DNA of 64,000 bases, taken from Euryarchaeota archaeon UBA256. Lineage in GTDB: Archaea > Thermoplasmatota > Poseidoniia > Poseidoniales > Poseidoniaceae. The translations under genes and the position numbers were made by a program. The stretch lies in the NCBI GenBank assembly GCA_002494645.1, contig DACE01000005.1, positions 52,050-116,049 of the forward strand, in the 5' to 3' direction. Positions 17,807-26,411 of the stretch are shown here, piece after piece (the stretch's first letter is position 1; every line of letters starts with the position of its first letter). The notes beneath the pieces were generated by a model. That model had not been told where the DNA came from, did not search any database, and was given only the letters and a program-made list of their open reading frames with translations.

Positions 17807-18850
17807 TCAAAACTCTGATGTGCAAACATCGATGAGACGTTGAACATCATCATCGGTAATGTGCAGGTGAATGACAATTCGAACATGCGTAGGAGAGATA
17901 TCAAAGACGTCAATTCCCGAAGCAGCAAGCGTTGCGGCGACTTCCGCTGCAGGGCGCTTGCATTCGACATAAACCATGTTGGTTTGAACCGTATCCAAAT
18001 CCACTGAGAAGGCATCCAGTGAATTGAGCTCCTTTGCGATATAACGGGCTCGTTCATGATCCTCCTCAAGACGCTCAACATGATGGTCGAGAGCGTACAG
18101 ACAGCCTGCAGCAAGAAGGCCGGCTTGTCGCCAGCCTCCTCCGAACATCTTGCGCCAGCGATGGGCGCGGGCGATGAATTCAGATGAACCTACGAGAAGA
18201 GAGCCCACGGGTGCTCCGAGGCCTTTTGAGAAGCAAATCGAAACCGAGTCGTAGGCCTGACACATTCGTGCCACGTCCACCCCGGTAGCGATGGCTGCGT
18301 TGAATATTCGCGCCCCATCCACATGGGTCTTACAGTCCATTGACTTTGCAACCTCTGCAATGGCATCGAGCGTTGCCAAATCATAACATGCGCCTCCACC
18401 GAGGTTTGAAGTATTCTCAACACACACCAAACTCCCGTTGGGGTAGTGACTCCCAGAGCCGTTTGCTTTCCGAATTGAGGCTTTGACTTGCTCGGGAGTC
18501 ATGAGGCTTTTTTCGCCGTCTACGAGTGCAATCGAAGCTCCGCAAAGGGCAGCATAACCGCCTCCTTCGTAGCGATAGATGTGGGCTGTCTTATCGCATA
18601 CAATTTCGTCACCCGGAACCGTGTGGGTGCGCAGAGCAATGGCGTTTGACATGGTCCCCGAAGCAATGAACAAACCGGCTTCCTTTCCAAACATTGTTGC
18701 AACACGGTCTTGCAGTTCAATGACCGTCATGTCATCACCCAAAACATCGTCACCTACGGGGGCGTTCATCATGGCCTCACGCATGGCTTTGGTTGGTTGC
18801 GTCACAGTATCTGAGCGAAAGTCGATGCGGGATGAGGGGTGTTCGCGCAT
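17807..18850 (-). CDS. ltaE: Low-specificity L-threonine aldolase
   Basis: PLP enzyme that cleaves L-threonine (and allo-threonine) to glycine and acetaldehyde. FRSDTVTQPT at 11-20 is the family N-terminal signature, and ASGTMSN (63-69) contributes to phosphate binding. His90 in TAHIY stacks on the cofactor, HVDGAR (176-181) carries the Asp that contacts the pyridine nitrogen, and CFSKGLGAPVGS holds the Schiff-base Lys209. The length of 347 is typical. No partner glycine gene is adjacent; it is embedded between a Pth2 gene (40 bases upstream) and the 786-residue unknown protein. It is cytosolic and could supply glycine or acetaldehyde. Confidence 0.93.
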   Translation of the reverse strand: MREHPSSRIDFRSDTVTQPTKAMREAMMNAPVGDDVLGDDMTVIELQDRVATMFGKEAGLFIASGTMSNAIALRTHTVPGDEIVCDKTAHIYRYEGGGYAALCGASIALVDGEKSLMTPEQVKASIRKANGSGSHYPNGSLVCVENTSNLGGGACYDLATLDAIAEVAKSMDCKTHVDGARIFNAAIATGVDVARMCQAYDSVSICFSKGLGAPVGSLLVGSSEFIARAHRWRKMFGGGWRQAGLLAAGCLYALDHHVERLEEDHERARYIAKELNSLDAFSVDLDTVQTNMVYVECKRPAAEVAATLAASGIDVFDISPTHVRIVIHLHITDDDVQRLIDVCTSEF

Positions 18851-18890
18851 GAGGCTGGCTCCACGCCCTCCTTCATCAAGTCCATGTTCA

Positions 18891-19307
18891 TCAAAGAAGT
18901 TTCAAATCCCCCGTAAGAAGGTCAAGGGCTTCTTCATCATAGGGACCCAATGCGAGAACCGTTTGAGAGCCCCGAGGAATTTGTGTGTGTCCAGCATCAC
19001 GGACAATAAGCGAGGGAATCGACCGTTGTTGTGCCTTTACTTGGATGGCGTTCATGGTTTGATCATCTGGAACTTTTACGCAGATTTTTTTCTGGCCGCT
19101 TGCCAGCCATGCCTCGACGTGGTGCGGATGACTCACACCACTTTTGAGAAATGCTTCTACTGAGGCGTGACCAACCTGTGCAGCAAGTTTTCCCTTTCCC
19201 ATTTTCAAACCTTGATTGACAACACACACCAACTTCACCGATGTGCTGGAAGGCCGGCTTGATGGTCGTGGCGCTGTGAGCCGATGAAGAAAAGAACGAA
19301 ATCCCAT
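18891..19307 (-). CDS. Peptidyl-tRNA hydrolase, Pth2 family (copy A)
   Basis: 138 residues. A basic, Ser/Pro-rich N-terminal extension of about 23 residues precedes the Pth2 fold. Key features are KLVCVVNQGLKMGKGKLAAQ with the family Lys, VGHASVEAF, and the C-terminal block VRDAGHTQIPRGSQTVLALG, which keeps the Asp and Thr expected for catalysis. It releases tRNA from prematurely dropped peptidyl-tRNA. The start at 19307 has GTGAGGAG six bases upstream, and the gene follows a second Pth2 copy by nine bases. Both copies seem intact, so a specialised substrate or a D-Tyr/protein-turnover role for one of them is possible. Confidence 0.88.
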   Translation of the reverse strand: MGFRSFLHRLTAPRPSSRPSSTSVKLVCVVNQGLKMGKGKLAAQVGHASVEAFLKSGVSHPHHVEAWLASGQKKICVKVPDDQTMNAIQVKAQQRSIPSLIVRDAGHTQIPRGSQTVLALGPYDEEALDLLTGDLKLL

Positions 19308-19316
19308 CTTGACTCC

Positions 19317-19679
19317 TCACAGTGTCTCAAGATGACCGATGAGACGGTCAACTGAACGACGCGGCCCCAATAATCCAAGAACGGTCACCGTTCCTGGAGC
19401 AACTTCAGTATGCCCTGCATCCTTCACCAAATGCCAAACAATACCGTGGGCGATATCAGCAACAATCTCATCAAGGGCTTGGATGTTTTCTGCATGAAGA
19501 ACGATTTTACGGCCCCCATGTTCTCGCCATCCCTGAAACAGTCGCTTTGACTGTCGGCGGGCTACCAGAGCAATTTCAACGGCCGCATGAGCGCACTGAG
19601 CCGCAGTTTTACCCGTTGAAAGATTGAGGTCTTCTCGTACAATGAGCGCCATGGTAGGAGCATTATCCGTCGATGACAT
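19317..19679 (-). CDS. pth2: Peptidyl-tRNA hydrolase, Pth2 family (copy B)
   Basis: About 120 residues from ATG 19679, which has GTGGAG five bases upstream and overlaps the end of the S-component gene by 17 bases. An in-frame extension to 19841 would run deep inside that gene and is rejected. The protein is close to the canonical length of archaeal Pth2 (about 115-120). Family motifs are MALIVREDLNLSTGKTAAQ, CAHAAVEIAL and KDAGHTEVAPGTVTVLGLLG, including the Lys, Asp and Thr of the active site. This is the better match to a housekeeping archaeal peptidyl-tRNA hydrolase. It is paired in tandem with copy A. Confidence 0.88.
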   Translation of the reverse strand: MSSTDNAPTMALIVREDLNLSTGKTAAQCAHAAVEIALVARRQSKRLFQGWREHGGRKIVLHAENIQALDEIVADIAHGIVWHLVKDAGHTEVAPGTVTVLGLLGPRRSVDRLIGHLETL

Positions 19680-20328
19680 GGTGCTCCACAACCGATTGTT
19701 CGAAGGTATTGGACGATTCCAAGCCGCCAAGTTGACGATGGACGAAGGGTCCAAACCAAACAGCGAAGGCAAGGTTGCCCAATGCATGCAGGATGTCGAA
19801 AGGAATTCCGTGAGCGAGGTAAATGCCGAAATCTGCCACACTCATCGCTGACGTGAGGATGGAGAGTGAGGCGATTGCGTCGAAGAGGAAGGCGGAAGCG
19901 ATGACTGTGAGGTACAGTTGTCCATGATTGAATTCACCGTTCTTCACGAGAGCGATTCGTGAACCCAAAAGGGCTACCGAACTCCATCCTGCTGCCTGGA
20001 AGAGAGTCCACCATCCATCTCCAATGAGCGAATTTGACAGAAGCGTGACCAAGATCGCAAAGGCGACGCCACGCCGGGCACCGAGTTGCGCACCGACCAA
20101 GAGCGCTGCTACAGTAACGGGTTGGACGTTGGGCAATGGTTGCATCAGCACGCGAAGGGCTGTGACGGCAACCACCATCGTACCAAGAAGTGCCACATCA
20201 TAGCGATTGGAGCGAGGTGCGGTGATCAAAAATGCGAAAGCGAAGGTGACCAAAACGACGTCGATCACCAAGTCAGCAACGGGTGTCAATTCGGGCCCGT
20301 GGACACCGAATGCTTGGAACATAAACAA
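19663..20328 (-). CDS. ECF-type transporter substrate-binding (S) component-like membrane protein
   Basis: About 221 residues with five or six hydrophobic segments. The region around VTALRVLMQPLPNVQPVTVAA, then LLVGAQLGARRG and LLSNSLIGDGWWTLFQAAGW, is typical of ECF S components and related vitamin-uptake membrane proteins, which bind a vitamin and couple to ECF A/T subunits. The ligand cannot be read from sequence. No ATPase or T subunit is nearby. A group II (solitary-module) arrangement with shared A/T subunits would be expected. The start is uncertain: TTG at 20328 or ATG at 20322, with AAGGAGG rather far upstream. The gene directly follows the DUF4430-like gene (35-base gap), so the two likely work together. 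Confidence 0.72.
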   Translation of the reverse strand: MFMFQAFGVHGPELTPVADLVIDVVLVTFAFAFLITAPRSNRYDVALLGTMVVAVTALRVLMQPLPNVQPVTVAALLVGAQLGARRGVAFAILVTLLSNSLIGDGWWTLFQAAGWSSVALLGSRIALVKNGEFNHGQLYLTVIASAFLFDAIASLSILTSAMSVADFGIYLAHGIPFDILHALGNLAFAVWFGPFVHRQLGGLESSNTFEQSVVEHHVIDG

Positions 20329-20363
20329 GCCGAAGAGGGCGGCCTCCTTGAGGATTCCCTACC

Positions 20364-22022
20364 TTAGACCATGCGCCAATGGAGAATTGTGGTGGACTCA
20401 ATCCCCGCAGAATCAATCGCTAAAGCGCCTCGTTGTCCATCGACAAAGTATTCCCACCCTCCACCGGATTGTCCGTTGATGGAGAGGAGGTAGGGTCCAA
20501 TCTCTGTCTGTTCAATCTCAGCGGCCATTCCCGATTCTTCCAAAGCGGCTTGCGTCAACGTTTCAACGGTTTCATGACCCAGGAACCCTCCCCTCGTCAC
20601 CTTCTCATCATCCCCAAAGTCAAACACAACGATTTGGGTTCCAAGCCAAGTTTCTGGCCACGATGAATCCCATGACCCTTGGGTCGTGGGCTCATTTACC
20701 GGAGGAAGTCGCTCTGACCATTGTTGAGCAATATCCTGAAGCAAAAGGAGTGAGATTGAAAGTACCATGAGCGCAAAGAGTCGAAGGCCCCATTCACTTC
20801 CACTCGACCGAGTGATGCTTGCAAGAACCGTCAACAACATAACGACCAGCATCGCACCCAATAACGGAGTCCAATCATAACTTGTCATCTCCGCAGTAGA
20901 TTGGGAGTTCGTATATGCCATGAGCCATCCGGCATCGTTACCCAAAAACAAAGATGATTCGTCAAAAGCTGGTGCGGCTGTGCCGTAACCATCGTATGCT
21001 GTTGTGAACGTTGAATTGGAAAGGAAGGAGCCTTGTGCATCAATTTGAATGACCATCCATCCTCCTTCTGGGGTATTGATGGGCGCATAAATTTGAGCGG
21101 ACTGAGACCAACTAAACTCGCCGTTCATCGTACTTTCCAGACGGTCTTGCACCGTACATATTACTTCACAAAGCACGCTTGTAATCGAATCGCTGTCTCC
21201 AAACACGGACAAATTGCCTTGTTGAATGGGGACGGCTGGGGAGGGGCCGGATGTTTGCAGCGTGGTGGCGGTCATCGTTTCGGTTTCGAGATGCATGATC
21301 TTGCTTTCCGTAGGGTATTGAACGTGGAGGAGAAGGCCAGTGGGAACTGCCAACGGTGTGTGCCGAATGGCTCCGCCGAAATCAAAAGATGTCTCGACGG
21401 TGCCGTTTTGATTCACCATCCACAAGCGGCCCTGTTCATCACCCTGCCAATAGCCATCTGGAGTTGAGAGTACTCCATTTCTCCATCCAAGAGAAAGATT
21501 TGTGGAAAAATCCAATGCTCCATTTGAGAGGCAGTGCCGTTGCATTCCATTGCGGGTCGGGATAAGTACGTGGTCTTCGTTCAAAGCCATGGCTCCTGTG
21601 ATGCCCCATCCGTCAACAAGTGAGGTGGCTGACCATACAACGGAGCCATTGGACGGATGGACGGCTTCAACCACGCCATCGGCCCAACCGATCAACAGGA
21701 GGTCTGGCCAAGTGCCACAATCTCCCTGCCCGCTGGCAACGGGTTGGAGAGGAGAAAGGTCGTGTTGAATCGTCGTCGGGCTGGTGCGATTCCATCCTTC
21801 GTTGCCTTCAAGTGTAAATGAGAAGACTTGAGGACGTTCATCACCTGTCCAGAAGCCAGACGTACGAACGAAGAGGTGTCCATCAAAAATGACTGGCGAG
21901 GTGGTGATGTACCCTTCACCCAAATCAACCTGCCATTCCATCGACCACTCTTCAGCAGCCGCATTCAAAGGAAGCAGGATGAGGAGGATGCTTGCGATGA
22001 GAAAGGTGCTCACAAAACGCAT
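20364..22022 (-). CDS. Secreted beta-propeller protein with membrane segments and DUF4430-like C-terminal domain
   Basis: 552 residues. Signal peptide 1-23. Residues about 25-380 contain repeated W/DG blades (LLIGWADGVVEAV, GDEQGRLWMVNQNG, FLGNDAGWLMAYTN) typical of PQQ-like beta-propellers, with many sequons. Two hydrophobic helices follow (about 393-411 and 420-436). The last about 110 residues (from GTQIVVFDFG to GGWEYFVDGQRGALAIDSAG and ILHW) resemble DUF4430, the transcobalamin C-terminal-like fold. DUF4430 proteins are often linked to vitamin transport, and this one lies just upstream of an S component, so a surface ligand-capture role is a reasonable inference. It starts four bases after GatE with GGAGTGAG as ribosome site. 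Confidence 0.72.
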   Translation of the reverse strand: MRFVSTFLIASILLILLPLNAAAEEWSMEWQVDLGEGYITTSPVIFDGHLFVRTSGFWTGDERPQVFSFTLEGNEGWNRTSPTTIQHDLSPLQPVASGQGDCGTWPDLLLIGWADGVVEAVHPSNGSVVWSATSLVDGWGITGAMALNEDHVLIPTRNGMQRHCLSNGALDFSTNLSLGWRNGVLSTPDGYWQGDEQGRLWMVNQNGTVETSFDFGGAIRHTPLAVPTGLLLHVQYPTESKIMHLETETMTATTLQTSGPSPAVPIQQGNLSVFGDSDSITSVLCEVICTVQDRLESTMNGEFSWSQSAQIYAPINTPEGGWMVIQIDAQGSFLSNSTFTTAYDGYGTAAPAFDESSLFLGNDAGWLMAYTNSQSTAEMTSYDWTPLLGAMLVVMLLTVLASITRSSGSEWGLRLFALMVLSISLLLLQDIAQQWSERLPPVNEPTTQGSWDSSWPETWLGTQIVVFDFGDDEKVTRGGFLGHETVETLTQAALEESGMAAEIEQTEIGPYLLSINGQSGGGWEYFVDGQRGALAIDSAGIESTTILHWRMV

Positions 22023-22026
22023 GGGC

Positions 22027-24045
22027 TCACTCCATCACGGACTGAATGGCGGCACGCAGCAAAGCACTGACTTCTTTTCCGTCAGCGCCACCTGCTTCTT
22101 GCATGACCACGCCCATGAGAGGTCCCATAGCACCCATGCCTCGCTCTTTGACAAAATCAAGCCGTTGAGCGATAATCCCTTCAATAATTTCCGCAAGTCC
22201 ACCAACGTCAGCCGGCGCAAGTTCGTGTTCCAGACAATAATCAGCCAGTGAACTCACGTCGACCAAACCTTGGCGGTAGGCATCAATAACGGTTTCAATA
22301 TGTTCTCTTGAAAGCGTCCCGTCTTCCTTCATCGATATCGCCTGCACGAGGAAGGCGGGATTGATTTCATCGTGGGCAAGCAGTAAGGAAGCCCATGCCT
22401 TGGCAGGAACTTGGCTGGCATGGCCAACAAAAATGTCATCAAGTTCTCGGGCCAATATCTGAGAGGCTTGATCCTCGGAGATGGGATACTCGTTGAGACG
22501 CTGTGCTCGGGCGTCATCTGACATGGGCAGATGAGCGCAAATATGGTCCCAGTGAGTGTCGTCGATCATGTGGGGTGGGACATCGGTTTCCGGATACATC
22601 CTCGAACGCCCCGGTAAGGGACGCATCGGCGAGGTCGTGCCGTCTTCGGGAGCACCTTTCTTGATCACAACATTTCGCACCTCTTGTGGTATTCGATGCC
22701 ATGCAAGGCGGGCTCGAGCGAGTACGGCTTCGAGCGCCAGATGCGCTTGCCAAGAAGGAGCGCAGCACAAAACAAAAGCATCTTCGGCGGCCAAATTGAG
22801 CATTGTTCGGACGGCCTCAACATCTTCCTGCCCGATACCATAAGCAGGTAATTCATCCGAATGGAAGATTCCTTTGACACCTGCAAGTTTAGCTGCTCCT
22901 GCTAATTCTCGCCCCAGCCGAGGTAGTTGCGCGCCGTCAACGTCGAGGGTTTTGACACCCAAGCGCCCGGCCATTGCGGGTAAGGGTAAACCGAGCATGA
23001 GGGCTCCAGAAGACAGACTCTGTTGAACCATGGAGGATTCACACGCCGTGAAGGCTTCAGTCACATCGTGAATTGAAAGAGGGAGATGCGATGCAACACG
23101 CTCGCTGACCGACGCTTCAATGCCTGAATCATCCTCTGAACGATGCGTGGGTAGCGAGGGTAAATCGAGCTGGGCTCTCAAGTCATTTGAAAGGCGGTAA
23201 AAGTGGAGTTGTCGAGCCATTTCTAAGCGGATGATGCGAGGAATCCACGCTAAATCTTGACATCCTTTGATCTCAACGCGGTCACCCGCCCCAATGGAGA
23301 CGTTGAGGTCTTGACGGATGCTCCCGAGCCCTCGTCGCACCCTTCGAGTTTGGCGCAGGACGCGCCCCAGTGCCATGGCGGTTACCTTGGCATGGTCTGG
23401 AGATGTGATGTCGGGCGCTGTTGCGATTTCAATGAGGGGCAAACCAAGGCGGTCAAGATTGTAGATCACTTGCTGGCCGCCTTCGACATCGATGGTGTCT
23501 AACTTACGAGCGCTGTCCTCTTCAAGGCACAATACGTCCATACCAACAGGTCCACCATCGGTGTGAAGAATTCCGGCGGTTGCAATCAGAGAGGTTCGCT
23601 GAAACCCGCTGGTGTTTGAACCGTCCACAACCGTCTTTCGCATGGTTTGGACGGTTGAGACGGGTTGTGCGGAAAGCAGTGCAGCGACCGTCAATGAGAT
23701 ATCGAGGGCCGAGGAGTCCAAGGCTAATGGGGGTTGTTCGTCCAGTTCAATGAGGCCTGAATTTGGAGTTTGAACGTACACAAAGGAACGATTACGCTTT
23801 GATTCAAAGCGTGCGGCGACATCGATGGTTCCACCTTCACCACGAGCGGCTCGTAATTTCCGATTGTAGCGCGGCCATGCTTCGGGGATGGTTTCTATGG
23901 TTATATCATAGAGTTCACCGGATTGACGGGAGTGTAATTTCCCCGTTGCGAGTTGCTGATGGACCTCAATGCCGCACATGAAGCCGAGGGCTTCAGGGTC
24001 CAATTCTTCCGGCCGAGTGATGTCGCCTTGCGGTTCACCGGCCAT
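22027..24045 (-). CDS. gatE: Glutamyl-tRNA(Gln) amidotransferase subunit E
   Basis: Archaeal GatDE converts Glu-tRNA(Gln) to Gln-tRNA(Gln); GatE is the tRNA-binding and kinase subunit. GIEVHQQLATGKLHSR at residues 25-40 is the GatB/E signature. The central DLNVSIGAGDRVEIKGCQ and a GatE-specific insert (about 290-420) follow, and a Yqey-like helical tail ends LMGVVMQEAGGADGKEV. The length of 672 is slightly above the usual 610-640. The asparaginase-like GatD partner is not in this window. The gene starts 49 bases after MCM, so cotranscription is likely. The presence of GatE is strong evidence for an archaeal genome. Confidence 0.95.
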   Translation of the reverse strand: MAGEPQGDITRPEELDPEALGFMCGIEVHQQLATGKLHSRQSGELYDITIETIPEAWPRYNRKLRAARGEGGTIDVAARFESKRNRSFVYVQTPNSGLIELDEQPPLALDSSALDISLTVAALLSAQPVSTVQTMRKTVVDGSNTSGFQRTSLIATAGILHTDGGPVGMDVLCLEEDSARKLDTIDVEGGQQVIYNLDRLGLPLIEIATAPDITSPDHAKVTAMALGRVLRQTRRVRRGLGSIRQDLNVSIGAGDRVEIKGCQDLAWIPRIIRLEMARQLHFYRLSNDLRAQLDLPSLPTHRSEDDSGIEASVSERVASHLPLSIHDVTEAFTACESSMVQQSLSSGALMLGLPLPAMAGRLGVKTLDVDGAQLPRLGRELAGAAKLAGVKGIFHSDELPAYGIGQEDVEAVRTMLNLAAEDAFVLCCAPSWQAHLALEAVLARARLAWHRIPQEVRNVVIKKGAPEDGTTSPMRPLPGRSRMYPETDVPPHMIDDTHWDHICAHLPMSDDARAQRLNEYPISEDQASQILARELDDIFVGHASQVPAKAWASLLLAHDEINPAFLVQAISMKEDGTLSREHIETVIDAYRQGLVDVSSLADYCLEHELAPADVGGLAEIIEGIIAQRLDFVKERGMGAMGPLMGVVMQEAGGADGKEVSALLRAAIQSVME

Positions 24046-24093
24046 GTTCCTGCGATGTGCTCACCCTTCATGAGCCAAACCCTTGAAGACGGT

Positions 24094-26223
24094 TCAAACA
24101 ACCTGTAAGGTCTCGTAGCCTGAAGGGCGCATCATTCGTCCGTCTCTGCACAACTTGTCAATGATATCCTCGGCTTTTCCTCGGGGGATATCTTGGCGTT
24201 CTGCCTCGGTCAAGACCTCCAAGAGCTGGGCGCTACTCCCAGATTGGTTTTGTAATTTCGAAACGATGTCGATGATGACTTTCTCTTGGTTGCGGACCTT
24301 GCCCTTCTTTCCAGATTCGATGGTTGTCAAGTCGAAATGGTCACCCATTAATTCATGGCGCCATGTCTCCGTCAACCTGACCGCTCGCTGCGCATCCTCA
24401 ACGGTTGCAATGTCGCAAAGTCGAATCCGAGCGCTGGCTTCAGCGAGGCGTGAGAGGGCTTCCAATGACCGGGCCGTAATCGCTACGCTGTCGGCCGAAT
24501 CTCCACCCTGCTTTCGGGTCTTCACGTAATAGGCTACAATGTGAGCTCGGGCCTCATCGTTCAGTTTGGGGTGGAAATTACGCTTTGAAAAGGCTACATA
24601 TTTCCGCAATACTTCCCTGGGCAAAATTGCATATTTCCCGTTGACCTTAACGGCTTCTTTCTTTGAGGCTGCGTCTCTTGAGGGGTGAGGGATTGTACCG
24701 TCGTTGACGAGCAATTCGCTCTTCCCTTTGGACCGGTTTTGAATGATGTGTTGAGCGATTTTCTCATCACTGGATTCGTCTGGAGTGTCGGTCATCAACC
24801 AAATGATATCAAAACGAGAAATCAAGGGGGGTGCCAAGTTGATTTGCGAGGTAAATGGCACGTCGCTCACTGGTTCAAACCGACCGCTGGTGGGGTTTGC
24901 TGCCGCAAGAACTGCGCATCGTGTTCGTAGGCTTGCGTTGATTCCTGCTTTGGAGATAGAGATGCTTTGTTGTTCCATGGCTTCGTGCATACTCGAGCGG
25001 TCAGCAGTGTTCATTTTGTCGAATTCGTCAATGGCTGCAAGGCCGAGGTCGGCCAGTACAAGTGCGCCGGCTTCAAGCGTCCATCGGCCGTCAGCAGCGG
25101 CGTCTTGCACCGCTGCTGCAGTTAGCCCTGCTGCTGAAGCAGATTGTCCTGAGGCAAAGCGGCCGCGAGGTGAAATTGTGGACATGTAGTGCAACAGTTG
25201 TGATTTGGCTACTCCAGGGTCACCCATCAGTAAGATGTGGATGTCGCCGCGATTTCGAGTGCCGTCTTCGTTAACCTGAGCCTCGCCACCAAACAACTGT
25301 AGCATGAGGGATTCTTTGATTCGCTCCATGCCGAAAATTGAGGGAGCGATGCTGTTGGTCAACAGGTCGTAGACACCAGGGTCACGAGCGATATCTTTGA
25401 TTTCATTTTCTTCTTCTTCGGAAATACTGATTTCTTCGAGTGGAATGTTTTGACGTTCGAGGGAATGAATGCGCAAAAAGATGTCAAACACGGGCGTATC
25501 TTTGCCTCCTTTGCGTTGAGAACGGATGAAGAGAACACCGTTGGCTTTGACACGGTCTCCGGGGTTGAGCCGCCCTGCGAGGTCTTGTTCTCCAATGCAG
25601 ATGATGCGCTCAGGCTGAATGCCACCTTTCATCTGTTCTGGAAGTTCTTGTAGTTCGATGAATTGGGAATTGATGAGGAACGAGGCTTGTTGCTGAAGCA
25701 AAAACCGTGTTTGACGTTTTGGTCGTCCACAACCACCGTCGATTTGTGAACACTCAAGAGGTTCAATCAGTTCCTGTTCGTTGGGCTGATTCAATTCAAT
25801 CACATGTCCGCATGCAACGCATTCAAACACAGCAGTGTAAAGTCGTGGGCGGACACCTGAAATTTTGGTCGTGACCGCATCGATAGCGATGAGCATCCCG
25901 ATGTCATCCGCACGCAATTGAGATACCGTTCGGACTTGGTCGCTTGGTAGGTGAACGATTCGAACGAAGGGCATGATGTTCCCTTCGCCTGCATCGAGGA
26001 GGAACTGACGAAGCGCTTGGTTGGCTGCGAGAAAGTGGTGTTCGGGGTTGGCGAGAATGTCTTGGGCGAATTCGTGATCGTAACCTTCAACCTCACGGTA
26101 TGAGACATCGAGAGAACGCTCGTCAGGCCACATTTTCGCAAGGTTGTGAACGGCTTCTGAATACTTGTCTTGGAGGAGGGAAGTCCATCGCGCTGGGAGG
26201 TCAAATTCTTGAATCGCTGCCAT
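24094..26223 (-). CDS. mcm: Replicative DNA helicase MCM
   Basis: Hexameric AAA+ 3'-5' helicase of the archaeal replication fork, 709 residues from ATG 26223 (CGGTGA five bases upstream; a 12-residue extension to 26259 is less likely). The N-terminal domain has a zinc site Cys135, Cys138, Cys158 and Cys165. Walker A is GDPGVAKS (334-341), Walker B is IDEFDKM with Asp399-Glu400, sensor 1 is in ANPTSGRFEP (Asn443) and the arginine finger is Arg470 in LISRFD. A winged-helix region follows near the C-terminus. No intein is seen. It heads a minus-strand run that continues with GatE. Confidence 0.97.
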   Translation of the reverse strand: MAAIQEFDLPARWTSLLQDKYSEAVHNLAKMWPDERSLDVSYREVEGYDHEFAQDILANPEHHFLAANQALRQFLLDAGEGNIMPFVRIVHLPSDQVRTVSQLRADDIGMLIAIDAVTTKISGVRPRLYTAVFECVACGHVIELNQPNEQELIEPLECSQIDGGCGRPKRQTRFLLQQQASFLINSQFIELQELPEQMKGGIQPERIICIGEQDLAGRLNPGDRVKANGVLFIRSQRKGGKDTPVFDIFLRIHSLERQNIPLEEISISEEEENEIKDIARDPGVYDLLTNSIAPSIFGMERIKESLMLQLFGGEAQVNEDGTRNRGDIHILLMGDPGVAKSQLLHYMSTISPRGRFASGQSASAAGLTAAAVQDAAADGRWTLEAGALVLADLGLAAIDEFDKMNTADRSSMHEAMEQQSISISKAGINASLRTRCAVLAAANPTSGRFEPVSDVPFTSQINLAPPLISRFDIIWLMTDTPDESSDEKIAQHIIQNRSKGKSELLVNDGTIPHPSRDAASKKEAVKVNGKYAILPREVLRKYVAFSKRNFHPKLNDEARAHIVAYYVKTRKQGGDSADSVAITARSLEALSRLAEASARIRLCDIATVEDAQRAVRLTETWRHELMGDHFDLTTIESGKKGKVRNQEKVIIDIVSKLQNQSGSSAQLLEVLTEAERQDIPRGKAEDIIDKLCRDGRMMRPSGYETLQVV

Positions 26224-26411
26224 AGTATTCACCGCCGGGAGACTGAGCAATATCACCAACGGTTCTTAATGGCTTAGACGCGATTTGTGTACCCCCTGCT
26301 TTCCACTGGAAGAATCATGTCTTACGGCCCTTCTTTTTGCTGCATTCGCGGCGTCCATTGGAACATCGCCGTGACCGCAGAGGCCTTGAAGAACTGCCTG
26401 CATGGCCTGCC

